The position numbers and the translations under genes were made by a program. This document shows positions 1-9,335 of a DNA stretch of 57,126 nt, one piece after another. The DNA lies in the NCBI GenBank assembly GCA_003156805.1, contig PMHV01000075.1:9819-66944 (forward strand), written 5' to 3'. Origin of the DNA: Acidobacteriaceae bacterium. Lineage in GTDB: Bacteria; Acidobacteriota; Terriglobia; Terriglobales; Acidobacteriaceae. The notes beneath the pieces were generated by a model. It saw only the letters and a list, made by a program, of their open reading frames with translations, had not been told where the DNA came from and ran no database searches. The stretch's first letter is position 1, and each line of letters opens with the position of its first letter.

Positions 1-323
1 TCGTCAATCGCATACAGGATCAGCACTCCGCGGTTAGTGGACTTGCTTCCGACACCCCACTGATGGAACAGATCGACAGCGTAGCTTTCTATATCTGAGC
101 CATCGAGGGAGTGGACGGTCACCACCGCGATCTGGGCGTGGGCTTTCTCGTCGATCTGCCGGCAGATCTCATCAATCTGCGCGACCGTGTTCTGGTCCAG
201 AACATGAGCAAAGTCGTTGACGTAGTCAGCGGCTTTGAGCTTGGCGGCCGGTTCGGCCTGCGCCGCCAGAGCCAGCAGCAGCGCGCCAGCCGCTCCCAGC
301 CACCATTTTGCGAATGCACTCAT
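1..323 (-). CDS. TPM-domain secreted/membrane protein (5' part only, cut by window edge)
   Basis: Reading the minus strand from ATG at 323 gives an open frame that runs off the left edge. It begins MSAFAKWW with a hydrophobic signal segment ending near AAQAEP. It continues with the TPM (YgcG/Psb32-type) pattern: DYVNDFAHVLD, then QIDEICRQIDEKAHAQIAVVTV, then DLFHQWGVGSK and NRGVLILYAI. TPM proteins are exported and membrane-associated, and some have phosphatase activity; their exact role is usually unclear. About 107 residues are visible and the C-terminus is missing, so I cannot say whether a glycine-rich tail or membrane anchor follows. The family call rests on the V-x-D/ALD and GVGSK..NRGVL patterns. 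Confidence 0.8.
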   Translation of the reverse strand, partial: MSAFAKWWLGAAGALLLALAAQAEPAAKLKAADYVNDFAHVLDQNTVAQIDEICRQIDEKAHAQIAVVTVHSLDGSDIESYAVDLFHQWGVGSKSTNRGVLILYAID

Positions 324-447
324 GGGAAGCAAAATTGTACAGGACACTGGCTTGGCTTAATGGGGGCTCTTTTGCTACTCTTGGCTGCTCCACACATCCC
401 GCGGAGCGGGCGCTGGCTTTCTACCTGACCTAGACAGGGGGAATCCC

Positions 448-2451
448 ATGAAACGTATTCTTGTTCTAGCTCCGCTGGCCATGACTTTCAGCCTGGGCCT
501 GGCAGGTTTGAGCGGCTGCGGCAGTGGGTCGTCGAGCAACCAAACGCCGCCTCCGCCGCCCTCAATTACCAGCTTCGCCGCAACTCCCACCTCCATTACA
601 GCTGGATCGAGCGCGACTCTGACCGGTGTCTTCGCCAACGGCACAGGCGTCATCACCCCCGGCAATCTTCAAGCCACCAGCGGCGTAGCGGTAACCGTGA
701 GTCCGACGACGACCACCACCTATACGCTGACCGTTACTCCCACGACTGGGACAGCGGTGACCGCGACGGCCACCATCAGCGTGAACCCCGCGCCGACGAT
801 CGCCAGCTTCACCGCAAGTCCGACGACCATTACGACCGGATCCAGCGCGACTTTGACGGGCGTCTTCGCCAACGGCACAGGCGTCATCACTCCCGGCAAT
901 CTTCCAGTCACCAGCGGCGTGGGCGGGACCGTGAGCCCCACGGCGACCACCACTTACACCCTCACCGTGACCAATGCCAGCGGTACAGCGGTGACCGCGA
1001 CGGCCACGGTAACAGTAACGGGAACCGTCGCTACCTCGGTGACGGTGGACCTGGCGAGCAGCGGCCCCGCCGTGACCGACAAGCTGCTGGGAATGAACAT
1101 GGCCGTCTGGTACGATCTGGTTTCCAACCAGACCGGAATTGTGGATGCTTTCCAGGCCGCCGGCATCACCCAGGTGCGTTGGCCGGGCGGATCGGATTCC
1201 GACCTCTACCACTGGGCGACCAATTCTCTGTGCGATGGCGGCTATGCCGATGCGAATGACACGTTTTCGAATTTCGTCAACGACATGGCTGATCCCGCTA
1301 ACCTCGATGTGGCGTTGACGGCGAATTACGGCTCGAACACAACCTGCAACGGAGGCGGCGAACCAAGCGAAGCTGCCGCCTGGGTCACGACCGCACTGGC
1401 CGACGGCATCACCGTGAGCCATATGACGGTGGGCAACGAGGAGTATGGGAGCTGGGAGTACGACCTGCACTCCATTCCGAACGAGCCCACAATGTACGCT
1501 GCCGCGGTGGTGGGAACAACCGGCTACTACCAGTCGATTAAGACGGCCAGCCCGAACACGCTGGTCGGCATCGATGTGGACGCGGATAACACGACCGGCG
1601 GATGGGACAACACCGTGCTGGCCAATGCCAAGGGGTTTTATGACTTCGTGGAATATCACTATTATCCGGAGACGCCGGGCGAGGAAAGCGATACCTTCCT
1701 GGTGCAGCAGGCGGCGCAGGAGTTGACCACGAACATCAACACACTCAGGTCGGAACTGGCCGAGTGGGGGACTCCGGACACGCCCATTTACGTGGGCGAG
1801 ATCGGAGGACCTTATAGCAATCCGGGCAAGCAGAGCTGGTCGATTACCCAGGGTCTGTATGCCGGCCAGGTGCTGGGCGAGATGATGAACGATGGAGTCT
1901 CGCGTCTGACCTGGTGGATTGGCTTCGGCAATTGCAACGGCACCAACGGAAACGATAGTACGCCGCTCTATGGATGGCAGGATTTCGGAGCCTACAATGT
2001 CTTCTCCGATGGACCGGAGGATCCCACCTGTCCGGGCGCGGGCCCCCTCGGCTCCATGTCTCCCACGGCGCGCGCGTTTCAGCTATTCAGTCAGATGGCC
2101 GTCAACGGCCAGACGGTGCTGACGGCGACCGTCGCCGGCGACACGACCGACGTGCGCGCCTATGCGGCCACCAACCCCAACGGCACGGCCCTGCTGTTGT
2201 TCAACGACAACGAAACCACCTCCCAGCCGGTGACAATCACGCTTTCGGGCAAAAGCTCCTCTTCCAGCGTGAACGTCACCACCTACGACAAGGCCATCTA
2301 CGACCTGTCGGGTTCGCCGACCGGCACTCCGCCGGACCCGGCGGGGACGAGCACATGGGCCCCGCCAACTACTTCCAGCATGGGCGCTCAGACCCTGCCT
2401 CTAACCCTGACTCTCACTCCCTGGAGCATGAACGTGGTCATCATCCAATAA
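448..2451 (+). CDS. Secreted lipoprotein with two Ig-like repeats and a clan GH-A-like glycoside hydrolase domain
   Basis: A 667-aa protein. The first 24 residues form a lipoprotein signal with an LSGC lipobox (Cys24). A Pro-rich spacer and two near-identical ~77-residue Ig-like repeats follow (about residues 40-190). The rest is a TIM-barrel-type glycosidase. RWPGG, GNEEYG (E331/E332, likely acid/base) and YVGEIGG (E451, likely nucleophile) match the GH39/GH51/GH79-type clan GH-A layout. Probable role: hydrolysis of plant or microbial polysaccharide at the cell surface. The exact GH family and substrate cannot be fixed by eye. The ATG at 448 is preceded by a strong AGGGGGAA ribosome site. 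The gene appears monocistronic. Confidence 0.82.
   Translation: MKRILVLAPLAMTFSLGLAGLSGCGSGSSSNQTPPPPPSITSFAATPTSITAGSSATLTGVFANGTGVITPGNLQATSGVAVTVSPTTTTTYTLTVTPTTGTAVTATATISVNPAPTIASFTASPTTITTGSSATLTGVFANGTGVITPGNLPVTSGVGGTVSPTATTTYTLTVTNASGTAVTATATVTVTGTVATSVTVDLASSGPAVTDKLLGMNMAVWYDLVSNQTGIVDAFQAAGITQVRWPGGSDSDLYHWATNSLCDGGYADANDTFSNFVNDMADPANLDVALTANYGSNTTCNGGGEPSEAAAWVTTALADGITVSHMTVGNEEYGSWEYDLHSIPNEPTMYAAAVVGTTGYYQSIKTASPNTLVGIDVDADNTTGGWDNTVLANAKGFYDFVEYHYYPETPGEESDTFLVQQAAQELTTNINTLRSELAEWGTPDTPIYVGEIGGPYSNPGKQSWSITQGLYAGQVLGEMMNDGVSRLTWWIGFGNCNGTNGNDSTPLYGWQDFGAYNVFSDGPEDPTCPGAGPLGSMSPTARAFQLFSQMAVNGQTVLTATVAGDTTDVRAYAATNPNGTALLLFNDNETTSQPVTITLSGKSSSSSVNVTTYDKAIYDLSGSPTGTPPDPAGTSTWAPPTTSSMGAQTLPLTLTLTPWSMNVVIIQ
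565..1020 (+). repeat. Internal duplication encoding two Ig-like modules
   Basis: Two copies of about 231 bp lie head to tail (about 565-795 and 796-1020) within the glycosidase gene. Long blocks are almost identical at DNA level, for example the stretch encoding TLTGVFANGTGVITPGN. The near-identity indicates recent duplication or gene conversion of one surface module. Confidence 0.75.
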
Positions 2452-2754
2452 CCGAGCCGGAAGGTGCGCGCCAAATTTGCACCGCATCAAACGGTTGGGT
2501 GAAGCGCTGACGAATGTGAAAGTCGCAAGTTTTGAGGCCCTTTCTGCGGCCAATTTGGTTCGCACAGACTGGATACCTGCCGCGTAGCCCAAAAGCATCT
2601 CTTGTGCTTCGAGCACGTCGATAACTTGGGAGCCTACAGCATCCCGTCGGAAACCGGCCTTCTCATCCCGTCAGTAGACAATTTTTGTGCGAGCAGGTCA
2701 GGCATGGCTGGAAGATTCGTCTCGTCCAAAGTGCCTTGATGTTCTCTGGGCTCG
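2452..2754. other. Intergenic stretch without a recognised gene
   Basis: These 300 bases lie between the convergent glycosidase and kinase genes. I see no convincing ORF, RNA gene or clear terminator hairpin here. Confidence 0.5.
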
Positions 2755-5388
2755 CTACTTTAGTCCGTCGACCACGTAAAGGTCGGTGAGCAAGCGGCGA
2801 TAGCCGTACACGTAGGTTTTTGCGTCGGCAGTCATTAAGATAGGGCCGATGAACTCAACTCCCGCGGGATCAGATGGGCGCAGTTCTTTCCAGAGGGTTC
2901 GCCGTCCCGTGGAGAGTTCGATCAGGTCGACTTTGGCGGGCAACTCCGCAGAGCGGTAGACGAAGAGAGAATGGCCGTCGTTGCTCCAGGCCACAGGCAA
3001 CTCGCCTGCGCCAAGAGTTGGAATGGGACGTGGGTCTCCACCACCAGCGGGGTAAAGATAGCCCTTCTGATCGGGACCGACTGCCGCGACCTCCTGACCG
3101 TCGGGCGAGATCAAATACGCTAGTCCGTAGGTCCCCTCCGGCGAAATGGCCAACGGCTCTCCTCCCACTAGATCCTGGACATAAAGGCGTACTCCGTGAC
3201 CGGGCTCGTTGCCGGAGAAAAGGAAGTGTTTGCCGTCGGGGAACCAGCGAGCGCCGATGTAGTTCATGGGCTTTCCGGATAATACTTTGGGCTCTCCCGC
3301 CCTGGTCGGAAGCACTACCAGCTTCCCGGCTTCGTCACCGGTTGTCGAAAGCACCCATCGTCCATCGGCTGACAATGCAAACGCCCTGCCCTCGGCCAGG
3401 CGCACGGCGGGTGATCCGTCGGTTTGGCGAAGGTAGCCGGTGTATCGAAGTCCGCCCCCTTCTCCTTCTTCTCTGAAAAGCAACGTTTTCCCATCCAGCG
3501 AGAGGTCGGAGGGATAAGACCAGTCGAGCCAAGAGAGATCACGCTCTGAGGTGTCCCCAGCGGCCAGTCCGATCAATCCCCGCCGTGTATTGTCACGCGC
3601 CAGCAGGACCCTTCCATCACGCTCAATATCCAGCAGTCTCAAATCGCCAGGGACTCGTGCCACCAAACGCTGGTGCCCCGAGAGGTCCACGGCGTAGACG
3701 ACACGATCGATGCCTGTGACGGTTGCGGTGAACCAAAGTTCCTTGCCGTCCGGAGACCACGCGACACCTTGGGCGGTATAAAACTCGCTGGACAGAGTTT
3801 TCTTGTTGCCCGCAAGATCAACCAGCGTAATCGAGCCCGCATCATCACCGGCAAGAGGATGGTCAACGAAGGCGACCCATTTCCCCGTGGGCGAGACGCG
3901 CGGGTCGCTGATCCAACCACCCGTCTGGTAAAGAACCCTGTCGATCGGGAACTCCAGGCGGCTTTGGCCGCCCACGTCCCGCACAACGGCGAGGGTGTTT
4001 CCATCGGGGGACCAGTCGGCCCACTGCACGTCGTCCAGAATCTCACGGGGAGCACCTCCGGCCAGAGGCATTCGCGCCAATGTGCCGATGTGGATGTAGG
4101 ACCGAATTTGTTGGCTGTGGAGCAGCACGGCCAGCTCTCCGGTGGAAGAAATCGCCAGAATCTCGGCGCCGGGTAGCTCCAACGAACGCGATTGCAGGCT
4201 TTCCGGCCGGGCAACGAGAACTTCCAGCGGGCCGCCCTCCCAAGTCGCGCTGTACACGACACTCTGCCCATCGGAAGCGAAGCGAGCCATGCGGACCGTG
4301 CCCCGGCGAAAAGTGATCTGGCGATACGTGGCAGGCGGTGGAATGGGCCGGCGTTCCGCCAGATAACCACCAGCGAAGGCGGCGGCCAAAACCAGAAGGC
4401 CGGCAGCGCCCCATGCCACAATGCGCCCACGCCAGCGAGGGTCAGGGGCGACCTCTGGCTGACCTTCCTCGCGAGTGCGAAGCGCAGCGGGAGCTAAGGA
4501 GGGGCGTTGCGAATCGGTATCCCGTTTCAGGCGCTTCAGGTCGGCGCGAAGTTCCGCCGCACTCTGGCAGCGCAGCTCCCGGTCTTTTTCCAGCGCCTTG
4601 TTCAGAATAATTTCCATCTGCGGCGGCAGTTCCGGATTCGACTGGATCGGCGGGGCAGGTATCTTGTTCAGAATTGCTTCAAAAATAACCGCCGAGGTCG
4701 CTCCGGAGAACGGCTGCTTGCCGGTTGCCATTTCGTAGAGCACGACTCCGAACGAAAACAGATCACTGCGATTGTCCAGAGGCTCGCCGCGCGCCTGCTC
4801 GGGTGACATATAGCCGATGGTTCCCATCGCCGTTCCCGGAGTAGTAAGTTGATCGGGGCTGACCGCGGTAGGTACGCCCACAGTGGGGACCGATCCGTCC
4901 ACGACATGGCTCGCGTGCGGGGTGAGTTTTGCTAACCCAAAATCGAGAACCTTGGCCTGACCTCGTTGGGTCACAAAAATGTTCGCAGGCTTGATGTCGC
5001 GGTGCACAATTCCGCCGGAGTGCGCGGCATCGAGAGCGTCCGAGATCTGAGTACCCAGATCGAGCAGCGTTGCAGTCTTCAATGGACGGCCCTCGATCGT
5101 GTGTTTCAGGGTCACGCCGTCCAGATATTCCATGGCAATGAAAGCTTGCCCATTCTCCTGGCCGACGTCATAGATGGTGCAGATGTTCGGATGGTTCAGA
5201 GCGGAAGCAGCCTGGGCTTCGCGCTGGAAGCGGCTGAGAGCTTGCGGGTCTTTGGCCACGTCATCGGGCAGGAACTTGAGCGCGACAAAGCGGCGCAACC
5301 GGGTGTCCTCAGCCTTATAGACGACACCCATTCCGCCGCCGCCAAGTTTCTCGACGATGCGGTAGTGCGAGATAGTCTGGCCGAGCAT
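2755..5388 (-). CDS. Transmembrane Ser/Thr protein kinase with C-terminal PD40/TolB-like propeller
   Basis: An 877-aa protein from the ATG at 5388. Residues about 8-270 form a Hanks-type kinase: glycine loop [17 protein letters not shown] lysine (K38), HRDIKPAN (catalytic D131), DFGLAKL (D149) and [12 protein letters not shown] single membrane helix follows near residues 325-347. The rest is a series of WD40/PD40-like blades (WSPDG, SPDGQEV, FPDGKHF), as in many acidobacterial kinases, which suggests an extracytoplasmic sensor propeller. An upstream in-frame TTG (5397) is less likely because a strong promoter (5398-5426) places the transcript start almost at the ATG. The substrate is unknown. 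Confidence 0.93.
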   Translation of the reverse strand: MLGQTISHYRIVEKLGGGGMGVVYKAEDTRLRRFVALKFLPDDVAKDPQALSRFQREAQAASALNHPNICTIYDVGQENGQAFIAMEYLDGVTLKHTIEGRPLKTATLLDLGTQISDALDAAHSGGIVHRDIKPANIFVTQRGQAKVLDFGLAKLTPHASHVVDGSVPTVGVPTAVSPDQLTTPGTAMGTIGYMSPEQARGEPLDNRSDLFSFGVVLYEMATGKQPFSGATSAVIFEAILNKIPAPPIQSNPELPPQMEIILNKALEKDRELRCQSAAELRADLKRLKRDTDSQRPSLAPAALRTREEGQPEVAPDPRWRGRIVAWGAAGLLVLAAAFAGGYLAERRPIPPPATYRQITFRRGTVRMARFASDGQSVVYSATWEGGPLEVLVARPESLQSRSLELPGAEILAISSTGELAVLLHSQQIRSYIHIGTLARMPLAGGAPREILDDVQWADWSPDGNTLAVVRDVGGQSRLEFPIDRVLYQTGGWISDPRVSPTGKWVAFVDHPLAGDDAGSITLVDLAGNKKTLSSEFYTAQGVAWSPDGKELWFTATVTGIDRVVYAVDLSGHQRLVARVPGDLRLLDIERDGRVLLARDNTRRGLIGLAAGDTSERDLSWLDWSYPSDLSLDGKTLLFREEGEGGGLRYTGYLRQTDGSPAVRLAEGRAFALSADGRWVLSTTGDEAGKLVVLPTRAGEPKVLSGKPMNYIGARWFPDGKHFLFSGNEPGHGVRLYVQDLVGGEPLAISPEGTYGLAYLISPDGQEVAAVGPDQKGYLYPAGGGDPRPIPTLGAGELPVAWSNDGHSLFVYRSAELPAKVDLIELSTGRRTLWKELRPSDPAGVEFIGPILMTADAKTYVYGYRRLLTDLYVVDGLK

Positions 5389-5397
5389 TAGGGGCAA

Positions 5398-5426
5398 ATC
5401 TTACGTCGGTGAAACGGGTAAGTCAA
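5398..5426 (-). promoter_or_regulatory. Sigma-70-type promoter of the kinase gene, apparently leaderless
   Basis: On the minus strand the sequence reads TTGACT, a 17-nt spacer, then TAAGAT. The expected start point is only 2-4 nt before the ATG at 5388, so the mRNA is probably leaderless. No Shine-Dalgarno sequence is visible. Confidence 0.6.
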
Positions 5427-5499
5427 TGAAAGCCATGGGTCGGCAGCGGTCTTCGAAATTGGGCAGAATCATTCTTCTTCCAGAGCATCTGGCCACAAA

Positions 5500-5793
5500 C
5501 TAGAACCCAAAACTGGCCTCCCATGCCTTGCGATACTGAGCGCTCAGGCGTTGTCTGCGGGCCGGCTCCTTCTCTCGCCGCCACGCGGCTACATAAACGA
5601 AGAATCGTTGGCGCGTGAACCGATCACCGTGCAGAGGGCATTTCACTCTGGCAGCGATTGGTTCCTCAAAGGGTGAACAGAAAAATGGTTGTTCTTTCTC
5701 CGGGAAGCAAACGCAGTCTGGAGAGCACTTAGATTGTGTTCTGGCGGCCTCTTCAGCCTTTTCGAGTCGTTTGAGTAGGCTTCTCGTAGTCAT
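5500..5793 (-). CDS. Small hypothetical protein, Cys-containing
   Basis: A 97-aa protein, not recognised. It starts MTTRSLLKRLEKAEEAA, which suggests a short amphipathic or coiled N-terminus. It has a CSPDC-x-C cluster, a second Cys and a KCPLHG motif that could bind a metal. The basic C-terminus, RREKEPARRQRLSAQYRKAWEASF, looks helical. Coding character is fair, with real-looking composition and no strong overlapping frame. It sits with the next small ORF beside a tRNA 3'-end fragment, so it may be accessory cargo. Confidence 0.5.
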   Translation of the reverse strand: MTTRSLLKRLEKAEEAARTQSKCSPDCVCFPEKEQPFFCSPFEEPIAARVKCPLHGDRFTRQRFFVYVAAWRREKEPARRQRLSAQYRKAWEASFGF

Positions 5794-5826
5794 GATCTGA
5801 CGAATTCGTGTTTCAAGGGGCCGGTG

Positions 5827-6105
5827 TTAGGAAGCTCCGAGTGCGTGCCCGGCGTCCTCCTCGGGCTCGACTCGCCATTCAACGTGCAGAACGCCGTTGA
5901 TATTTGAATAATGCAGACTGCCGAGCTGCTCCGGCCAACGACCTTGCTCACGGAAACATTGCAGGTCCTGGGAAGTTCGATGCGCGAAGATCTGCTCCGC
6001 TCTGTCCCACAGTTTCAGAAGACTGACGCGGTCCAGCCGATCTAAACTGCTGGGCCGGTTCGGCACAGGTTCCGGCAGCGGTTCAAGTCCGCTCGTCGGC
6101 TCCAT
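5827..6105 (-). CDS. Small hypothetical protein next to a tRNA remnant; start uncertain
   Basis: The convincing part is the C-terminal ~75 residues: LLKLWDRAEQIFAHRT, EQGRWPEQLGSLHYS and GVLHVEWRVEPEED. The frame is open from 6192. Its first half runs antisense across the tRNA-like fragment at 6077-6104 and encodes the SGLEPLPE type of peptide that such regions often produce artificially. Possible starts are ATG 6105 or GTG 6066; I list 6105. No function is recognised. Same strand as the preceding small ORF (5500-5793), 33 bases apart. Confidence 0.4.
   Translation of the reverse strand: MEPTSGLEPLPEPVPNRPSSLDRLDRVSLLKLWDRAEQIFAHRTSQDLQCFREQGRWPEQLGSLHYSNINGVLHVEWRVEPEEDAGHALGAS
6077..6104 (+). 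pseudogene. tRNA 3'-end fragment (T-arm, acceptor strand and CCA), tRNA-Thr-like
   Basis: A perfect T-arm (AGCGG, loop TTCAAGT, CCGCT) is followed by the acceptor strand CGTCGGC, discriminator T and CCA. This is what the end of a bacterial tRNA-Thr looks like (acceptor GCCGACG/CGTCGGC). No matching 5' acceptor, D-arm or anticodon arm lies at the right distance upstream, so this is only the 3' end. Such fragments are typical attachment-site remnants of integrated elements. Confidence 0.5.
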
Positions 6106-6430
6106 TCTCTTCCAGAGCTTAACCGTCGGCTCGCCGAGCCCCGTCCACTTGTTTGCGCACGCGCCCCAAATCCTTTTACACAATTTTGACAAAAAGCCTG
6201 CTCCCTTTCCGTGCTACAGTTCTTGCCTGCGGACACCTTGCCGTTCCGCCTGTTTCTCGGGCCAGCCCGTCTACGCAATCGAATCGTTCTTGGCAGCCCG
6301 TGGCGCCGCTACCAGGTTCGCGCAGGTTGCATCGGTCTCTCGCTCCCAGAAATTCAAAACACAGAAACGCAGAAACGCGAGAAACAACGACAGAAGAAAA
6401 ACGAAAAACATGCCCACTCGGAGGATCCCA

Positions 6431-7597
6431 GTGAACCACACCTTACGCGCTGCCTTGCTGGCCGTTGCTGCGCTCGCCTCGGCCAGTCTGCTCACCGCCC
6501 AGATTACTCGCCAATTCCACACCAACATCCGCCTCACCGACCCCGATCAGCTCATCCATCCGCTCACCACTCCCGCCGGCGAGAACCCGGCCACCTTCGC
6601 CTGCATCTATGGTCTCGTTTCCGTCATCAATCCCGGCTGCCCCATCGCCGGAACCACCGCCGTGCCCACCGGCGGCAGCGGCGTCATCGTCATTGTCGAC
6701 GCTTATGACTATCCCACCGCCGCCGCCGATCTCGCCACCTTCTCCGCCCAATTCGGTCTGGCCCCGGCAAAGTTCCATCAGATGTACGCCAGCGGCAGCA
6801 AGCCCACCTCCGGTTGCACCGGCACCGGCGGCGATGGCAACTGGGGTCTCGAAGAAAGTCTCGACATCGAATACGCCCACGCCATGGCGCCCAACGCCAT
6901 CATCGTTCTCATGGAAGCCGCCAACAACGGCAACGCTCTCTACACCGCCATCCAGGCCGCCAACAAACTCATCGCCCACCATAATCTCAAAGGCGAAGTT
7001 TCCATGAGTTGGGGCGGATCCGAATCCTCCGGCGAAACCGCCGACGACTCCAACTTCACTCAGCCCAACGTCACCTATTTCGCCTCCTCCGGCGATGCTC
7101 CCGGAACCATTTATCCCAGCACCTCTCCCAACGTCGTTGCCGTCGGCGGCACCGTCATCGACCGCACCGAATTTGGCGACTACACCCAGCAAACTGCCTG
7201 GCTTGACGGTGGCGGTGGCGAGAGTTCCGTCGAACCTCTTCCTTCTTTCCAGACTTCGCTCTCCGGCATTATCGGCACCCGCCGCGGCGTCCCCGATGTC
7301 GCCCTCAACGCCGGAACTCCCACCGCCATCTACAACACCGGCGGCGGCACGTGCGGCGCCGGATGGGAAGAAGTCGAAGGCACCAGTATTTCCGCCCCCT
7401 CCTGGGCCGGCATCGTCAATAGCGCCGGCACTTTCAACGCCAGCAGCAACGCTCAGAACACTGAGATGTACAGCGAGCTCGGCGACACTTCCGTCTTCAC
7501 CGACATCACTCTCGACAGTTGCGGCACTCACAGCGCCAAAGCCGGCTGGGATTTCTGCACCGGCCTGGGCGTCCCCAACGGCCTCACCGGCAAGTAA
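6431..7597 (+). CDS. Secreted sedolisin-type (S53) serine protease without a long prodomain
   Basis: A 388-aa protein. I choose GTG 6431 because a GGAGG ribosome site sits 6 nt upstream; ATG 6410 in the same frame lacks one. A signal peptide (LLAVAALASASLLTAQ) leads the protein. The S53 triad is visible: E141 and D145 in EESLDIEYAH, and S319 in GTSISAPSW. The oxyanion Asp is D222 in SSGD. The C-terminal calcium site is TDIT...GWDFCTGLG. Sedolisins are usually made with a ~180-residue propeptide; here only about 50 residues precede the catalytic core, which is unusual. Ala and Ser codons are almost all C-ending, stronger than in neighbouring genes. Confidence 0.85.
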   Translation: MNHTLRAALLAVAALASASLLTAQITRQFHTNIRLTDPDQLIHPLTTPAGENPATFACIYGLVSVINPGCPIAGTTAVPTGGSGVIVIVDAYDYPTAAADLATFSAQFGLAPAKFHQMYASGSKPTSGCTGTGGDGNWGLEESLDIEYAHAMAPNAIIVLMEAANNGNALYTAIQAANKLIAHHNLKGEVSMSWGGSESSGETADDSNFTQPNVTYFASSGDAPGTIYPSTSPNVVAVGGTVIDRTEFGDYTQQTAWLDGGGGESSVEPLPSFQTSLSGIIGTRRGVPDVALNAGTPTAIYNTGGGTCGAGWEEVEGTSISAPSWAGIVNSAGTFNASSNAQNTEMYSELGDTSVFTDITLDSCGTHSAKAGWDFCTGLGVPNGLTGK

Positions 7598-7603
7598 GGA
7601 AGG

Positions 7604-7663
7604 CAGTTCTCGGTTCTCGGTTCTCAGTTCTCGGTTCTCAGTTCTCGGTTCTCAGTTTTCAGT
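7604..7663. repeat. Imperfect short tandem repeat (GGTTCTC/AGTTCTC units)
   Basis: About eight copies of a 7-nt unit alternating GGTTCTC and AGTTCTC lie directly after the protease stop codon. The same family appears at 36174-36190. It may allow length variation of the 3' region. Confidence 0.85.
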
Positions 7664-7763
7664 AAGAAATTTCTTGTAAGAATGTTTCCTAGCCCTCGGG
7701 CCGGATCCCCCATCCGGCCCAATTCTTTTGAAGCCGTCCCCAGTCACTCCCCACAACCAAAGT

Positions 7764-7808
7764 CGAGAACTGGGAACGCAGGACTGGCAACTGACGACTG
7801 GCAACTGC
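7764..7808. repeat. Imperfect short repeat (ACTGGCAACTG type)
   Basis: Repeated GACTGGCAACTG units with small changes. A related cluster lies at 8256-8298 (AACTGACAACTGGCACC type). Confidence 0.7.
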
Positions 7809-8004
7809 CTTTCTGCATTTCCTGTGCACCCGCTGTGAACAATCCACCCGCTCGCTCCCGGCGGTTTTCTCCCTCGCCCCTGCACACAAACGGAACCCGC
7901 CTCCCCATGCGGCTTGCCGCGAAATCTTCGAGCGTCTCCTGGACTCCTCTCCATCCCTCCGAATCCGTCGCTCGCATTTCCTCAATTGCACCAAAAATAT
8001 TGAA

Positions 8005-8033
8005 TTGACCCCGCGTCTTTTCCGCCGTACAGT
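8005..8033 (+). promoter_or_regulatory. Sigma-70-type promoter upstream of the 8.3-kb ORF
   Basis: TTGACC, a 17-nt spacer, then TACAGT. It would give a ~260-nt leader to the ORF at 8302, or drive an untranslated RNA. No terminator is visible before 8302. Confidence 0.5.
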
Positions 8034-8255
8034 CTGTTTCGCCCTCGCAAGAAAATTTGCATCGCCCACCCGGCCGCGGACCCCAATCCGGTCGGGACGC
8101 AATCGGCACTGGCCACTCAGAATGAGCAACGAGCAGTGAGCAACGAGTAGTAAGTAACGAGCCGCCTCTCCAACTCATTCACGCTAAGTAGTCCAGCAAA
8201 AAGTAGGTTCGGGGAAGAGCAATCGTCGCGCTCCGGGAAAGTTCTGCCCCAATAA

Positions 8256-8298
8256 GGAACTGACAACTGGCACCTGGCAACTGGACACCGAGAACCGA
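8256..8298. repeat. Imperfect short repeat (AACTGGCACC type)
   Basis: Several 10-11-nt units of the ACTGACAACTGG family directly precede the start codon at 8302, where a ribosome site would be expected. Confidence 0.65.
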
Positions 8299-8301
8299 TC
8301 A

Positions 8302-8787
8302 ATGAAAGCGAACAATCCCTGGATCACTTACCGCACCCGCTTCCTGGTCAACGCCAAACAACTCTGCGCCAGTCTCACTTTCACCGACCCTCTCGGCCGC
8401 CGGCACAGCGGCCGCAAAGGCGACTACCTCGTCGAATCTTCCGACGGCCTTCTCCGCATCGCCCCCCGGCAGATTTTTGAAGACATCTACGTCCCCATGT
8501 TCGCCGAAGCAACCTTCACCGAGTCAAACTTTGAGGACTCGAAGTCCGAACCATCAAGGTTCACAAGATCACAGCTCACCAAGTCACAGTTCACTCAGTC
8601 ACTGTTCACCAAGTCACAGTTCACCCAGTCAGAATTCACCGGGTCAAAGCCCACGGAGTCCGGCGCGAGTCCATCCCGCCTCCCGCTCCCGTCCACTCTC
8701 TCTCGCAAACCTCCCCAACCCCTGTCGCGACCGCCGTTCCCCCGGCGCCGGCCTGCGGCTTCTCTAGCCAACTGCTCGATGAGATGA
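8302..8787 (+). CDS. Hypothetical protein with xFTxS pentapeptide tract
   Basis: A 161-aa protein, not recognised. Residues 1-72 look like a real small domain (WITYRTRFLVNAKQL, GDYLVES and IAPRQIFEDIYVPMF). Then comes a tract of pentapeptides of the form (Q/E/L)FT(K/Q/G)S encoded by a 15-nt unit (about 8510-8655). The C-terminus is a Pro/Arg-rich low-complexity tail. The repeat resembles pentapeptide-repeat spacing but lacks the A(D/N)LxX core, so it is probably DNA-driven expansion, not a right-handed beta-helix. There is no good ribosome site; an ACTGG-type repeat occupies that position. Confidence 0.45.
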   Translation: MKANNPWITYRTRFLVNAKQLCASLTFTDPLGRRHSGRKGDYLVESSDGLLRIAPRQIFEDIYVPMFAEATFTESNFEDSKSEPSRFTRSQLTKSQFTQSLFTKSQFTQSEFTGSKPTESGASPSRLPLPSTLSRKPPQPLSRPPFPRRRPAASLANCSMR

Positions 8788-9335
8788 GGAAGCCGTGAGA
8801 CAGACCGTGTGGAGCGGCGGAAGAACGCAGCCACCGAAGCCATGCGCGGGCCGTCGTGGAACCCAGGCTTCAACCCGAAGCCCCGCGTTCTTACCAGCGG
8901 GGCGAGAGCCTGCTCTGAGCGAGGCCGAAAGGGATCTCGCGTGCACCGTCCCGGATTGCGCCAGCCCCGGTAAACGGAAGCCGAAAAGCCCCGGAGGAGC
9001 CGAAGAAATGTCGTCGCCAATTCGCAATTCGTACCCCTCACTGTGGAAATCCAGTCCTCGCCATCGCGTTCCCCCTCGGACTTGCCCGTCGTTGTTGGGG
9101 TACAAGATAAGTACAATATATGGTATTTATCCCTTGACAGGCACAATCCACGGGAGTAACTTTGCAATCCCATAAGGTGATTTTCGCCTCGCGGGAACGG
9201 GGCGAATTTCCTGGGATAAGACAACAGAAGCAGAAAACAGCAGAAACAGCTACTCAACCACACAACTCGAAGGGGGGATCGTACCGGGCCAGAGGTGACC
9301 CGGTGCCCCCTCCCCATGACAAAACAAACCGGTAC

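Noticed and set aside
562-1659. Long minus-strand frame opposite the glycosidase
   Set aside because: Antisense shadow of a strongly coding gene; Arg/Gly/His-biased composition and no domain.
6186-6220. Promoter TTGACA...TACAGT for the sedolisin
   Set aside because: Spacer is 23 bases, too long for a sigma-70 promoter.
6443-7531. 362-codon frame opposite the sedolisin
   Set aside because: Gly/Val/Asp-biased product typical of the complement of GCC-rich codons; the plus strand has all S53 catalytic motifs.
7604-7663. CRISPR-like array
   Set aside because: Units are 7 bases long without spacers; no cas genes anywhere in the window.
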